Part shown: positions 1-6,837 of the stretch, piece by piece
Layout of the letters: the number at the start of each line of letters is the position of its first letter
Position numbering within the stretch: position 1 is the first letter of the stretch
NCBI GenBank assembly: GCA_964544345.1
Contig: CAZJBT010000016.1
Location: forward strand, 1 to 22,042
Length of the DNA: 22,042 bases
DNA from: CAKTOF01 sp964544345
GTDB taxonomy: Bacteria > Bacillota > Clostridia > Oscillospirales > Oscillospiraceae
Reading direction: 5' to 3'
The notes under the pieces: model-generated
What the model saw: the letters and a program-made list of their open reading frames with translations, nothing else
What the model was told of the DNA's origin: nothing
Databases searched by the model: none
Program-made: the position numbers and the translations under genes

Positions 1-1
1 C

Positions 2-1138
2 CAGCGCCGCTTCGACCTCCAGCTCAAGCAGTATGAGCAGGAGCAGGCAAAGATCGCGCAGCTCAGCTATACCATGGAGCGCATGAAGGGCTGGGGCATC
101 AACAACCGCACGCTCTACCGTCGTGCGATGAGCATCCAGCACCGCATCGACCGCATCGAAAAGACGGAGCGGCCCAAGACCGAGAAGACGATGCGTGCGC
201 GCTTCGGCGAAAAGGAATTTCGCGGCGACGAGGTGCTCTCGGTCAAAAATCTCTCCAAATCCTTTGGCGACCGCACGCTTTTTTCCGGCGTCGAGCTGCG
301 CGTTGAGGGCGGCGAGCGCATCGCTTTTCTTGGAGACAACGGTGCGGGAAAATCGACCTTTTTGAAAATTTTGCTGCAGGAGCTTGTGCCTGACACCGGC
401 CGCGTCAAATACGGCCCGTCTGTCAAAAAGGCGTATCTGCCGCAGATCATCCACTTTGACCACCCGGAGCGGAGCCTGCTCGACACCATGCTCTATGAGG
501 CGAACTGCGACACGCAGACTGCGCGCAACCGGCTCGGCTCGTTCCTGTTCTCGGGCGATGATGTGTTCAAGACCGTCTCCATGCTCTCCGGCGGCGAGCA
601 GATGCGTCTGCGGCTTTGTATGCTGATGGACGCGAAGATCAACCTGCTGATCCTCGACGAGCCGACGAACCACCTCGACATCCCGACACGCGAGTGGATC
701 GAGGAGGCGCTCGTCGACTATGAGGGAACGCTCATTTTTGTCTCGCACGACCGCTATTTTGTCGACAGCTTCGCAACGCGCGTCTGGGAGCTGGAGGGCG
801 GTGCGGTTCGCGATTTCCCGTGCGGCTATCAGAAATACCGCTCCATCAAGGAGCATGAGGCGGCGCAGCGCCAGCCCGCCGCGCCCACGCCGAAGAAGGA
901 GAAGAAGGAAAAACCGAAGAATGTCTATGGCCTTGACAAGCAGCTCGCAAAGCTCGAGCGCGAGATCGAAAAGGGCGAGCAGGCCGTCGCAGACTACGAT
1001 GGAAGGATCGAAGCAGCTTCAACGGATTTTCAGGAGCTGTCCCGCCTGATGGAGGAAAAGGCCGAGACCGAAGCCGCGCTCGCCGGCCTCTATGAGCAGT
1101 GGGAGAGCCTGGCCGCACAGCTCGAGGGCGGGGCATGA
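2..1138 (+). CDS. ABC-F family ATPase, C-terminal part (5' end outside window)
   Basis: The frame is open from base 2, so the gene starts upstream; an ATG at base 74 is internal. The visible 378 residues begin in the helical linker between the two ATPase domains and cover the whole second ATPase domain. Visible motifs are Walker A GDNGAGKST (about 331-357), signature LSGGEQMRLRL (about 583-615), Walker B LLILDEPTNHLD (about 646-681) and the H-loop VSHDRYF (about 741-761). A charged coiled-coil tail rich in K and E follows (about 890-1130). ABC-F proteins are soluble, bind ribosomes and act in translation rescue, translation-factor roles or antibiotic resistance. There is no transmembrane segment. 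The subgroup (Uup, YdiF, EttA or resistance type) cannot be decided without the first half. The stop codon overlaps the next start in ATGA, so the two genes are probably translationally coupled. Confidence 0.93.
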   Translation, partial: QRRFDLQLKQYEQEQAKIAQLSYTMERMKGWGINNRTLYRRAMSIQHRIDRIEKTERPKTEKTMRARFGEKEFRGDEVLSVKNLSKSFGDRTLFSGVELRVEGGERIAFLGDNGAGKSTFLKILLQELVPDTGRVKYGPSVKKAYLPQIIHFDHPERSLLDTMLYEANCDTQTARNRLGSFLFSGDDVFKTVSMLSGGEQMRLRLCMLMDAKINLLILDEPTNHLDIPTREWIEEALVDYEGTLIFVSHDRYFVDSFATRVWELEGGAVRDFPCGYQKYRSIKEHEAAQRQPAAPTPKKEKKEKPKNVYGLDKQLAKLEREIEKGEQAVADYDGRIEAASTDFQELSRLMEEKAETEAALAGLYEQWESLAAQLEGGA

Positions 1139-1728
1139 AAAGGAAACCACTCCGGCAGCTTCTGCTGTCGCTGCTTGCCGTCGGCGTGATCTTGGTCGTG
1201 ATCGCGATGGGCGTGATGCAGTCCTGGGCCGGCGGCGATCCGAACGCCGCCGCCGGGGCGGAATACGCCGTCGTGCTCGGCGCGAAGGTCAACGGCACCG
1301 CGCCCTCGCGCGCGCTGCGCGCCCGTCTTGACGTCGCGCTCGAGTTCATGGCGCTGAATCCGGACGCGCCCGTCATCGTCTGCGGCGGACAAGGCCGGGA
1401 CGAAGCGATCTCCGAGGCGCAGGTGATGTACGACTACCTAGACGCGAACGGCGCGGATATGAGCCGCGTGTACATGGAGGATCAGTCCTCTACGACGCGC
1501 GAGAACCTCATCAACGCGCAGGAGATCCTGCGTTCACTCGGCGGAGACGGCGAGCGCGTCTGCATCATTTCGAGCGAGTTCCACCTCTGCCGTGCGGCGT
1601 ATATCGCAGGCTCGCTCGGCCTGAACGCCTGTACGCTCGGCAGCCGGACTACGCCGTACCTGTACAAGCTGTTCTACTCCTTTCGTGAGGTTCCGGCCTT
1701 CCTCAAGGCGCTCATCCAGGCGGCTTAG
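1135..1728 (+). CDS. YdcF/DUF218 family membrane-anchored protein
   Basis: This is a 197-residue protein. I chose the ATG at 1135 because it overlaps the upstream stop as ATGA, has a purine-rich stretch (gagggcgggg) before it, and puts a single hydrophobic segment at residues 8-28 right after a basic start (MKRKPLRQ). The rest matches the DUF218 fold (YdcF, SanA, ElyC): a first strand VVLGAKVNG, then VCGGQGRDEAISEA and EDQSSTTREN, then a strand with SSEFHLCRA. Family members are linked to envelope and cell-wall precursor homeostasis and vancomycin sensitivity, but the reaction is poorly defined, so no substrate is claimed. The length is normal for the single-TM form. It is co-oriented and coupled with the ABC-F gene. 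A weak, AT-rich hairpin follows the stop. Confidence 0.85.
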   Translation: MKRKPLRQLLLSLLAVGVILVVIAMGVMQSWAGGDPNAAAGAEYAVVLGAKVNGTAPSRALRARLDVALEFMALNPDAPVIVCGGQGRDEAISEAQVMYDYLDANGADMSRVYMEDQSSTTRENLINAQEILRSLGGDGERVCIISSEFHLCRAAYIAGSLGLNACTLGSRTTPYLYKLFYSFREVPAFLKALIQAA

Positions 1729-1751
1729 AGAAACAGGTCAAAGACCGTTTC

Positions 1752-1782
1752 AAATTTCATGCGGCTCTGCTTGAAATTTTTT
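1752..1782 (+). terminator. Possible weak terminator after the YdcF gene
   Basis: An 8-base perfect inverted repeat, aaatttca and tgaaattt, is separated by 12 bases and runs into a T6 tract at 1777-1782. The stem is AT-rich, so it would be weak, but its position 24 bases after the stop fits a factor-independent terminator. Just after it, at 1782-1799, the 9-mer tgaaagata is directly repeated. Confidence 0.4.
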
Positions 1783-1845
1783 GAAAGATATGAAAGATAT
1801 GATAGTCTGAATAAAAGAGACTCGCCGAAGGGAGAAAACGCGAAA

Positions 1846-1890
1846 CCGGGCAAAGCGCCCGGTGACCTTCAGGGCTTGTTTACAAGCCCT
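1846..1890. repeat. Two adjacent perfect hairpins before the prepilin motif
   Basis: The first hairpin is ccgggc / gcccgg with a 5-base loop (1846-1862). The second is agggcttg / caagccct with a 4-base loop (1871-1890). They lie directly before the codons for GFTLVEL, where a start codon and leader peptide would be expected. No role is known. They could be remnants of a rearrangement or an RNA structure controlling the broken gene downstream. Confidence 0.55.
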
Positions 1891-3047
1891 CTGCCGGCTT
1901 TACTTTGGTGGAGCTGATCGTGGTCATCGCCATCCTGGCCATCCTGGCGGGCGTGGGCGGCCGTGACCTACTCAGGGTATATCTCGTACACGAACAAGAA
2001 AATGGATGAGACGCTGAAAAGCGAGATCATCTATGCCGGCGCGGTCGGAGACTATGCCAACCCCGGAGCCAGCGGCACGATCACTGTGACCCAGGATAGC
2101 GCCGTTGTGGGCGAAGGAGAATATGAAACTATTGTGGAACAGTGGATGGCGGACGCGTTTGGAGACGATTGGGCGGACACGGTCAGACTGAAAACCGATA
2201 AGGTCAGCAACAGAATATGCGCCTGCCGTACGGAACGACGAGCGCTGATCTGAATGCCTACAAGAACTCAAATTTCTATGGCCATGAAGCGGAAACGCTG
2301 ACATCCGTGGATGGCGTAGCAACGGCTGCCACCAATTTCCTCGAATTGTTTGGCGATGTATCGGAAGCGTCATATAATGATTACGTCAAACATTTTAATG
2401 ACGATGGTACGCATACAGGCGAGACCCCGCTGGATTATGAAACATGGGCTAAACAGCAGAAGGAACTGACGATCAAAAATGTGTGCGGCGTTGTTGGGGA
2501 GACCTTCTTGTCTAAGTATGGGTTGGATGAAAATTCGTCCTATACGGAGATAAGCAACGCGATGGTTTTGGAGATGGCATCTAAAGCGAGTACGATGACT
2601 GCCGAGACAGCCTTGAACGGCTATATAACCTCCAACGGGGACTTGGACTTGATGACATATATGGGGTTGAATATTGCATTGTTGACTGGATATGTAAACA
2701 GCGATAACCCTGATCAAGAGGTTGTTGAAGCGTACAACGACGCTATTAACAACAGTGATCCCAATGCCGTATTCAATTTAGCAATGAGTGGTATAAGCTC
2801 GGATGCGTTTGAAAGCTATCTCTTGAGTGCGTTTGCTATGGATGGAGATGACCCTATTGAGAACGATGACGGCACCTTTGTCCTGAATACTGCCTCGGAT
2901 GCCTATACAGATGTGGCTGGATGCCTGGCCGCTTTGTAGGCGCTCAACGAGTATGCCGGAGAATTCAGTGGAAATTTGAGCGGCGAGGGTCTGTACTCCA
3001 GCGACGAGACGGTGGCGCTGTTCCAAATGATTTTGGGAAGTAAATGA
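1866..3047 (+). pseudogene. Prepilin-like protein with N-methylation motif, broken
   Basis: The frame after a stop at 1863 reads SAGFTLVELIVVIAILAIL, a class III (type IV prepilin) signal with cleavage after Gly, Glu at +5 and a long hydrophobic helix. There is no in-frame start codon between that stop and the motif. The reading shifts frame at the GGG run at 1955-1957 (one extra G restores AVTYSGYI). It shifts again near 2202 (a missing G would restore the join into the QQQNMRLPYGTT stretch). A TAG at 2937-2939 interrupts it, after which the same frame continues ALNEYAGEF to a TGA at 3045-3047. Repaired, it would be about 390 residues: a pilin-like helix followed by an acidic, Ser/Thr/Asn-rich exported domain. 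Proteins of this style are frequent in gut Oscillospiraceae. Composition is lower in GC than the flanks from about 2230 to 2940. It is either a true pseudogene or partly a product of sequencing errors. Confidence 0.7.
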
Positions 3048-3085
3048 GCTGCGCTGCGCCGGCGCATGGACTGGAAACAAGGGAT

Positions 3086-3129
3086 CGGATAAGGCACAGG
3101 CTGAAATGCCTGCCTTATCCGGTCTTTTT
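3086..3129 (+). terminator. Strong factor-independent terminator
   Basis: The perfect 10-base stem ggataaggca / tgccttatcc (3087-3096 with 3111-3120) encloses an inner ggc/gcc pairing. It is followed by ggtcttttt. It ends the broken prepilin transcript and insulates the next operon. Confidence 0.85.
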
Positions 3130-3162
3130 GTTGCTTGACCCTGCGTCAGACGGCGGAAATTA

Positions 3163-3191
3163 TTGACCGCTCAACAAAATTGCGCTATAGT
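3163..3191 (+). promoter_or_regulatory. Promoter of the MarR / dehydrogenase operon
   Basis: TTGACC (3163-3168), a 17-base spacer and TATAGT (3186-3191) closely match a housekeeping sigma promoter. Transcription would start near 3198, giving a leader of about 24 bases to the GTG at 3222, with AGGAGG at 3208-3213. MarR regulators usually bind over such a promoter, but I see no clear palindrome here. Confidence 0.75.
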
Positions 3192-3221
3192 AGGAAGGAA
3201 ACGTGCAGAGGAGGTAAAACG

Positions 3222-3663
3222 GTGGAGGAACGCTTTGAGCAGTTCACACTGCAGGGTCGCGCGGCTCTACAAGCTGATCGGCGAGGTCAAGACGCGCCGG
3301 ATGGCGCAGTTCGGGCTGCGCGGCGTCCACGCGCTGTGTCTGTTCCAGCTCCTCGGAAGCCCGGAGGGCAAGACGCCGGCGGAGCTGGCGGAAAACGGCC
3401 AGATCGACCGCGCGCAGGTGTCGCGCGTGCTGGCGGCGCTGCTTGAAGCGCGTATGGTGTGCCGCGACGGTCAGCCGGGCCGCTACCGCGTCCGCTTTGT
3501 TCTGACGGAGCTGGGGCGGAGGACTGCTGAGGAGATCCGCGCGCTCGCCGCGGATGTGCAGCGGTCGGTCGACCGCGGCGTCGATCCGGACGATCTGGCG
3601 GCATTTTATCGTGTCATGCAGACGCTCTGCACAAATTTCGAGAAGTTGGCGAGGTGCCCATGA
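3222..3663 (+). CDS. MarR family transcriptional regulator, frameshifted near its 5' end
   Basis: The natural start is GTG 3222, preceded by gaggaggtaaaac. It reads VEERFEQFTLQ and then leaves the frame of the rest of the protein at the GGG run 3254-3256. Removing one G joins it to VARLYKLIGEVKTRRMAQFG and gives 146 residues, the usual MarR length. The continuing frame holds a winged-helix domain: helices FGLRGVHALCLFQLL, recognition region ENGQIDRAQVSRVLAALLEA, and the wing GQPGRYRVRFVLTELGR. The family consists of dimeric repressors that often respond to small aromatic or lipophilic ligands and control adjacent genes. It is first in the operon, and its TGA overlaps the next ATG. An internal ATG at 3301 would drop the dimerisation helix and is not a convincing start. 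Whether the shift is real or a base-call error cannot be told from the sequence. Confidence 0.75.
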
Positions 3664-4172
3664 AAAAAGCAAAAACTCTGGTGGAATCCGCCGTGCTGCA
3701 TTTCCTCTACGGCGGCATCTATGAACTGTCCCGGCTGGATAGCCGCGTGAAAGAGGAGACGCAGCGCTGGCCCGACGGTTTTGTCTACGGCTTGACGTGC
3801 GGCTGCGGCGGGCCGCAGCTCTATTTGGAAAAAACGCCGGACGGCCTGCGCCGCCGCAAGCCTGGCAGCGTGCATGCTGCGACGAGCTTTGATATGAAAA
3901 GCGTCGAAAAGGCGTTCGTGATCCTGACGGGCCGGCAGGGGTTGGCCGGCGCCTATGCCGCGCACAGCTTTTCCATGCGCGGCGAGATCGCGACCGCCAT
4001 GTCGTTTGCGCGCTGCGCTGACCTCACGGAGGCGTATCTGTTCCCCAAATGCATCTCCCGGCGTCTGCTGCGGGAGGTGCCGAAAAAGGAGATCTCATCC
4101 GCCGGCCTGTACGGACGGCTCCTGCTCGGCACGCTGACCGGGCGCTATGCGGCAAAGGGGGCGGCAGCGTGA
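3660..4172 (+). CDS. Small SCP-2-like lipid-binding protein (tentative)
   Basis: This protein has 170 residues. The ATG at 3660 overlaps the MarR stop (ATGA), and its own end overlaps the next start (GTGA at 4169-4172), so it is coupled on both sides. There is no signal peptide and no transmembrane segment. Residues from about 75 to 140 follow the pattern of SCP-2 sterol/lipid carrier domains: SFDMKSVEKAFVILTGR, then AYAAHSFSMRGEIATAM and a following helix ending EAYLFPK. Such domains form a hydrophobic tunnel that holds acyl chains or sterols. A cysteine pair lies at CGCGG near residue 47. Its place between a regulator and two dehydrogenases suggests it carries or presents a lipophilic substrate to them. 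The family call rests on pattern memory, not on a search. Confidence 0.55.
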   Translation: MKKAKTLVESAVLHFLYGGIYELSRLDSRVKEETQRWPDGFVYGLTCGCGGPQLYLEKTPDGLRRRKPGSVHAATSFDMKSVEKAFVILTGRQGLAGAYAAHSFSMRGEIATAMSFARCADLTEAYLFPKCISRRLLREVPKKEISSAGLYGRLLLGTLTGRYAAKGAAA

Positions 4173-5353
4173 TCCCGAAGTATTATGAATTCCAGCATGC
4201 GGCGAAGGTGCTCTCAGGCGATTTTGCACTTGAAAATATCCCGGGCGAGCTGCGCCGGCTCGGCTGTGAAAAGCCGATGCTCCTGACCGATCGCGGGATC
4301 GAGGCGTCCGGCGGCCTGAGGATCGTGTCGGACGCGATGAAAAGCGGCGGCCTTGCGCCTGTGTATGTGGAGACAGACGTTCCGACCGATTCCTCGCTCG
4401 AACGTGTGGAGAGGATCGCGCAGGCCTTCCGCGCCCATGGGTGCGACGGCGTGGTCGCCGTCGGCGGCGGCTCGGTGATCGACACGGCCAAGGGCATGCG
4501 CATGCTGCTCTCGCAGAACTGTGAGAACATTGCCGAGGTGATGGGCTGCGAGACGCTCAGCCGCGGCGCTGCGCTGCCGTTTGTTGCGGTGCCGACTACA
4601 TCTGGCACCGGCTCGGAGTCGACGATCGTCGCGGTCATCAAGGACACGGCGCGCCATATCAAAATGGAGTTTATCTCCCACTATCTCCAGCCGGACGTGG
4701 CGGTGCTCGACTACCGCATGACGGAGAGCCTGCCTGCTAAACTGACGGCCTCGACCGGTATGGACGCGCTCTGCCATGCGATCGAGGCGTACACATGCCT
4801 GCAGAAGAACCCGCTGAGCGACGCGTATGCCATTACGGCGATCGGCCTGATCGCAAAGGCGCTGCCTATCGCAGTCGAGCACCCAAAGGATCGTGAAGCG
4901 CGCATGGCGATGGCCAACGCGTCGATGATGGCGGGCGCTGCGTTTTCAAACTCGATGGTCGGTATCGTCCACGCGATCGGCCACAGCTTGGGCGCGGTAT
5001 GCGGCGTGCCGCACGCGATCGCGATGGCGATTTTGCTGCCGCATGGGATGGAGTATAACCTGCCGAAATGCGGCGATCTCTATGGAGAGCTGCTGCTGCA
5101 CCTGTCCGGGCCGGAAGCTTATGCCGCCGCGCCGGCGGCCGCGCGCCCGCGCGCGGCCATCCAGACGGTGCGCGATCTGACCGCGCGCCTGCATGCGTCG
5201 GCGGGTCTGCCTACGCGCCTTGCCGATGCCGGTGTGGACGAGCGGCAGCTTCCTGCGGTCGCCGCACAGGCGATCGACGACGGTGCGCTGATGGTCAACC
5301 CGCGCGCGGCTGGCAAGGATGAGATCCTGCAGATCCTGAAGGGGGCGATGTGA
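4169..5353 (+). CDS. Iron-containing (group III) alcohol dehydrogenase
   Basis: This is a 394-residue protein. I chose GTG 4169, overlapping the upstream TGA, because it gives the family length and places IPKYYEFQ at the start; the frame stays open upstream only by chance. It has the dinucleotide-binding loop GGGSVIDTAKG (about residues 98-108), the conserved PTTSGTGSE, and the metal ligands Asp199 and His203 (TGMDALCHAIEAY), His268 (GIVHAIGH) and His282 (VPHAIAMA). The 14-residue spacing of the last two matches the family. These enzymes interconvert alcohols and aldehydes with NAD(P)H, usually with Fe2+. A stretch near residues 314-328 is unusually rich in Ala, Pro and Arg. The gene is followed by the aldehyde dehydrogenase start one base after its stop. 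The substrate is not known; the context suggests a lipophilic alcohol or aldehyde. Confidence 0.92.
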   Translation: MIPKYYEFQHAAKVLSGDFALENIPGELRRLGCEKPMLLTDRGIEASGGLRIVSDAMKSGGLAPVYVETDVPTDSSLERVERIAQAFRAHGCDGVVAVGGGSVIDTAKGMRMLLSQNCENIAEVMGCETLSRGAALPFVAVPTTSGTGSESTIVAVIKDTARHIKMEFISHYLQPDVAVLDYRMTESLPAKLTASTGMDALCHAIEAYTCLQKNPLSDAYAITAIGLIAKALPIAVEHPKDREARMAMANASMMAGAAFSNSMVGIVHAIGHSLGAVCGVPHAIAMAILLPHGMEYNLPKCGDLYGELLLHLSGPEAYAAAPAAARPRAAIQTVRDLTARLHASAGLPTRLADAGVDERQLPAVAAQAIDDGALMVNPRAAGKDEILQILKGAM

Positions 5354-5354
5354 G

Positions 5355-6725
5355 ATGGAGATCCTTGAGCTGACGGCGCGTCAGCGTGCGTACTTTGAGT
5401 CCGGCGCGACGCGGGCGCTTTCCCACCGGCGCGATGCACTGAGAAAGCTCTATGACGCGATCATCCGCTTTGAACCGGCGCTGCTCGCGGCGCTGCGGGA
5501 GGACTTGAACAAGTCTGAGCAGGAGGCGTACATGACCGAGATCGGCCTGACGCTCTCAGAGATCCGCTATCAGCGGTCGCACCTGCGCCGCTTTGCAAGG
5601 ACGCGCCGCGCCGTTTCACCGCTCGCACAGTTCCATGCAAAGAGCTTCGTCGTGCGTGAGCCGTATGGCGTTGTGCTCATCATGGCGCCGTGGAACTATC
5701 CGGTCATGCTGCTCTTAGAGCCGCTGGCCGACGCGATCGCGGCGGGCAACTGCTGCGTGCTCAAGCCGTCGGCCTATGCGCCCGCGACCTCTGCCGTCCT
5801 GGCGAAGCTGATCGCGGAGACGTTCGATCCGGCCTTTGTGTCGCTCGTCGAGGGCGGCCGCGCCGAGAATACGGCTCTGCTTGAGCAGAAATTCGATTAC
5901 ATCTTCTTTACCGGCGGCAAAACAGTCGGCCGGTTTGTCATGGAGAAGGCGGCGGCGCATCTGACGCCTGTCACGCTGGAGCTGGGCGGTAAATCGCCGT
6001 GTATCATCGACCGGACAGCGAATTTGCGTCTCGCCGCCCGCCGCATCGCGTTCGGCAAGTTCTTGAACAGCGGCCAGACCTGCGTCGCGCCGGATTACGC
6101 GCTGGTCGACGAGACGGTGCTCGACGCCTTTGCCGCTTTTTTGAAAGAGGAGACGGGGAAGCTGTTTGGTGCCGATCCGCTCACCAATCCGGACTATCCG
6201 AACATGATAAACCGCCGCCACTTCGACCGCGTCTGCAGTCTGATGGAAGGGGAGACCGCTGTGTTCGGCGGCCGAGCGGACGCGCAGTCGCTCCGCATCG
6301 CACCAACTGCCCTGACCGGCATTACTGCGGACAGCCCCATCATGGGCGAGGAGATCTTCGGGCCGGTGCTGCCCATTCTGCCGTACCGGACGCTGGATGA
6401 GGCGGTTCGCTTCGTGTTGGATCGTCCGCGACCGCTGGCGCTCTATCTGTTTACCTCTGACCGCGCTGCGGAGCGGCGCGTACTCGCCAGCGTTCCGTTT
6501 GGCGGCGGCTGCGTCAACGATACGATCATCCACCTGGCGACCTCCCGGATGCCGTTCGGCGGCGTCGGCGAATCCGGTATGGGGGGCTACCACGGCAAGT
6601 GGGGCTTCGACACATTCACGCACGAAAAGAGCATCGTGAAAAAGTACACCTGGCTCGACCTTCCGCTGCGCTATCAGCCTTATACGAGAGGAAAGCTTTC
6701 CCTGATCCGTAAATTTGTAAAGTAA
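5355..6725 (+). CDS. Aldehyde dehydrogenase, ALDH3-like
   Basis: This is a 456-residue protein whose ATG lies one base after the upstream stop. It has the signature motifs of the superfamily: PWNYPVMLLLEPLADAIAAG, VLKPSAYAP, FTGGKTVGRFV, catalytic Glu209 in LELGGKSP, catalytic Cys243 in NSGQTCVAPDY, EEIFGPVLP and PFGGVGESGMGGYHGKWGF. The short length (about 455 rather than about 490) and the GKWGFDTFTHEKS end resemble the ALDH3 / YwdH / coniferyl-aldehyde group. That group often oxidises medium- and long-chain or aromatic aldehydes to acids with NAD(P)+. A C-terminal extension (LPLRYQPYTRGKLSLIRKF) is hydrophobic and basic, and in relatives this region can help membrane contact. It is the last gene of the operon, followed at once by a terminator. 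Confidence 0.92.
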   Translation: MEILELTARQRAYFESGATRALSHRRDALRKLYDAIIRFEPALLAALREDLNKSEQEAYMTEIGLTLSEIRYQRSHLRRFARTRRAVSPLAQFHAKSFVVREPYGVVLIMAPWNYPVMLLLEPLADAIAAGNCCVLKPSAYAPATSAVLAKLIAETFDPAFVSLVEGGRAENTALLEQKFDYIFFTGGKTVGRFVMEKAAAHLTPVTLELGGKSPCIIDRTANLRLAARRIAFGKFLNSGQTCVAPDYALVDETVLDAFAAFLKEETGKLFGADPLTNPDYPNMINRRHFDRVCSLMEGETAVFGGRADAQSLRIAPTALTGITADSPIMGEEIFGPVLPILPYRTLDEAVRFVLDRPRPLALYLFTSDRAAERRVLASVPFGGGCVNDTIIHLATSRMPFGGVGESGMGGYHGKWGFDTFTHEKSIVKKYTWLDLPLRYQPYTRGKLSLIRKFVK

Positions 6726-6729
6726 CCGC

Positions 6730-6759
6730 AAGGCCGCCCCGTTTCAGGGGCGGCCTTTT
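6730..6759 (+). terminator. Factor-independent terminator of the dehydrogenase operon
   Basis: The 11-base perfect stem aaggccgcccc / ggggcggcctt has a 6-base loop and a following T run. It starts five bases after the aldehyde dehydrogenase stop. Confidence 0.9.
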
Positions 6760-6761
6760 GC

Positions 6762-6790
6762 TTGACAAGCGGCGGTATGTGCGCTATGAT
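6762..6790 (+). promoter_or_regulatory. Strong promoter of the acyl-CoA synthetase gene
   Basis: TTGACA (6762-6767), a 17-base spacer and TATGAT (6785-6790). The start point is expected near 6797, giving a leader of about 40 bases. The next gene is therefore its own transcription unit, although it lies only 112 bases from the dehydrogenase operon. Confidence 0.8.
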
Positions 6791-6837
6791 ATGCTTTAGT
6801 GATTAAAATAGATAAAGCACAAAGGACGGAGTTTTTC

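Noticed and set aside
1963..2253. A separate 96-codon gene
   Set aside because: It is only the middle segment of the broken prepilin-like gene and has no ribosome site.
3163..3221. TTG 3163 as the MarR start
   Set aside because: It is the first base of the -35 element, so it cannot be transcribed from that promoter.
5715..6731. A 338-codon minus-strand open frame
   Set aside because: It is antisense to the aldehyde dehydrogenase, whose catalytic motifs are complete.
6799..6837. GTG 6799 as the start of the acyl-CoA synthetase
   Set aside because: It sits on the expected transcription start, while ATG 6838 has a proper ribosome site.
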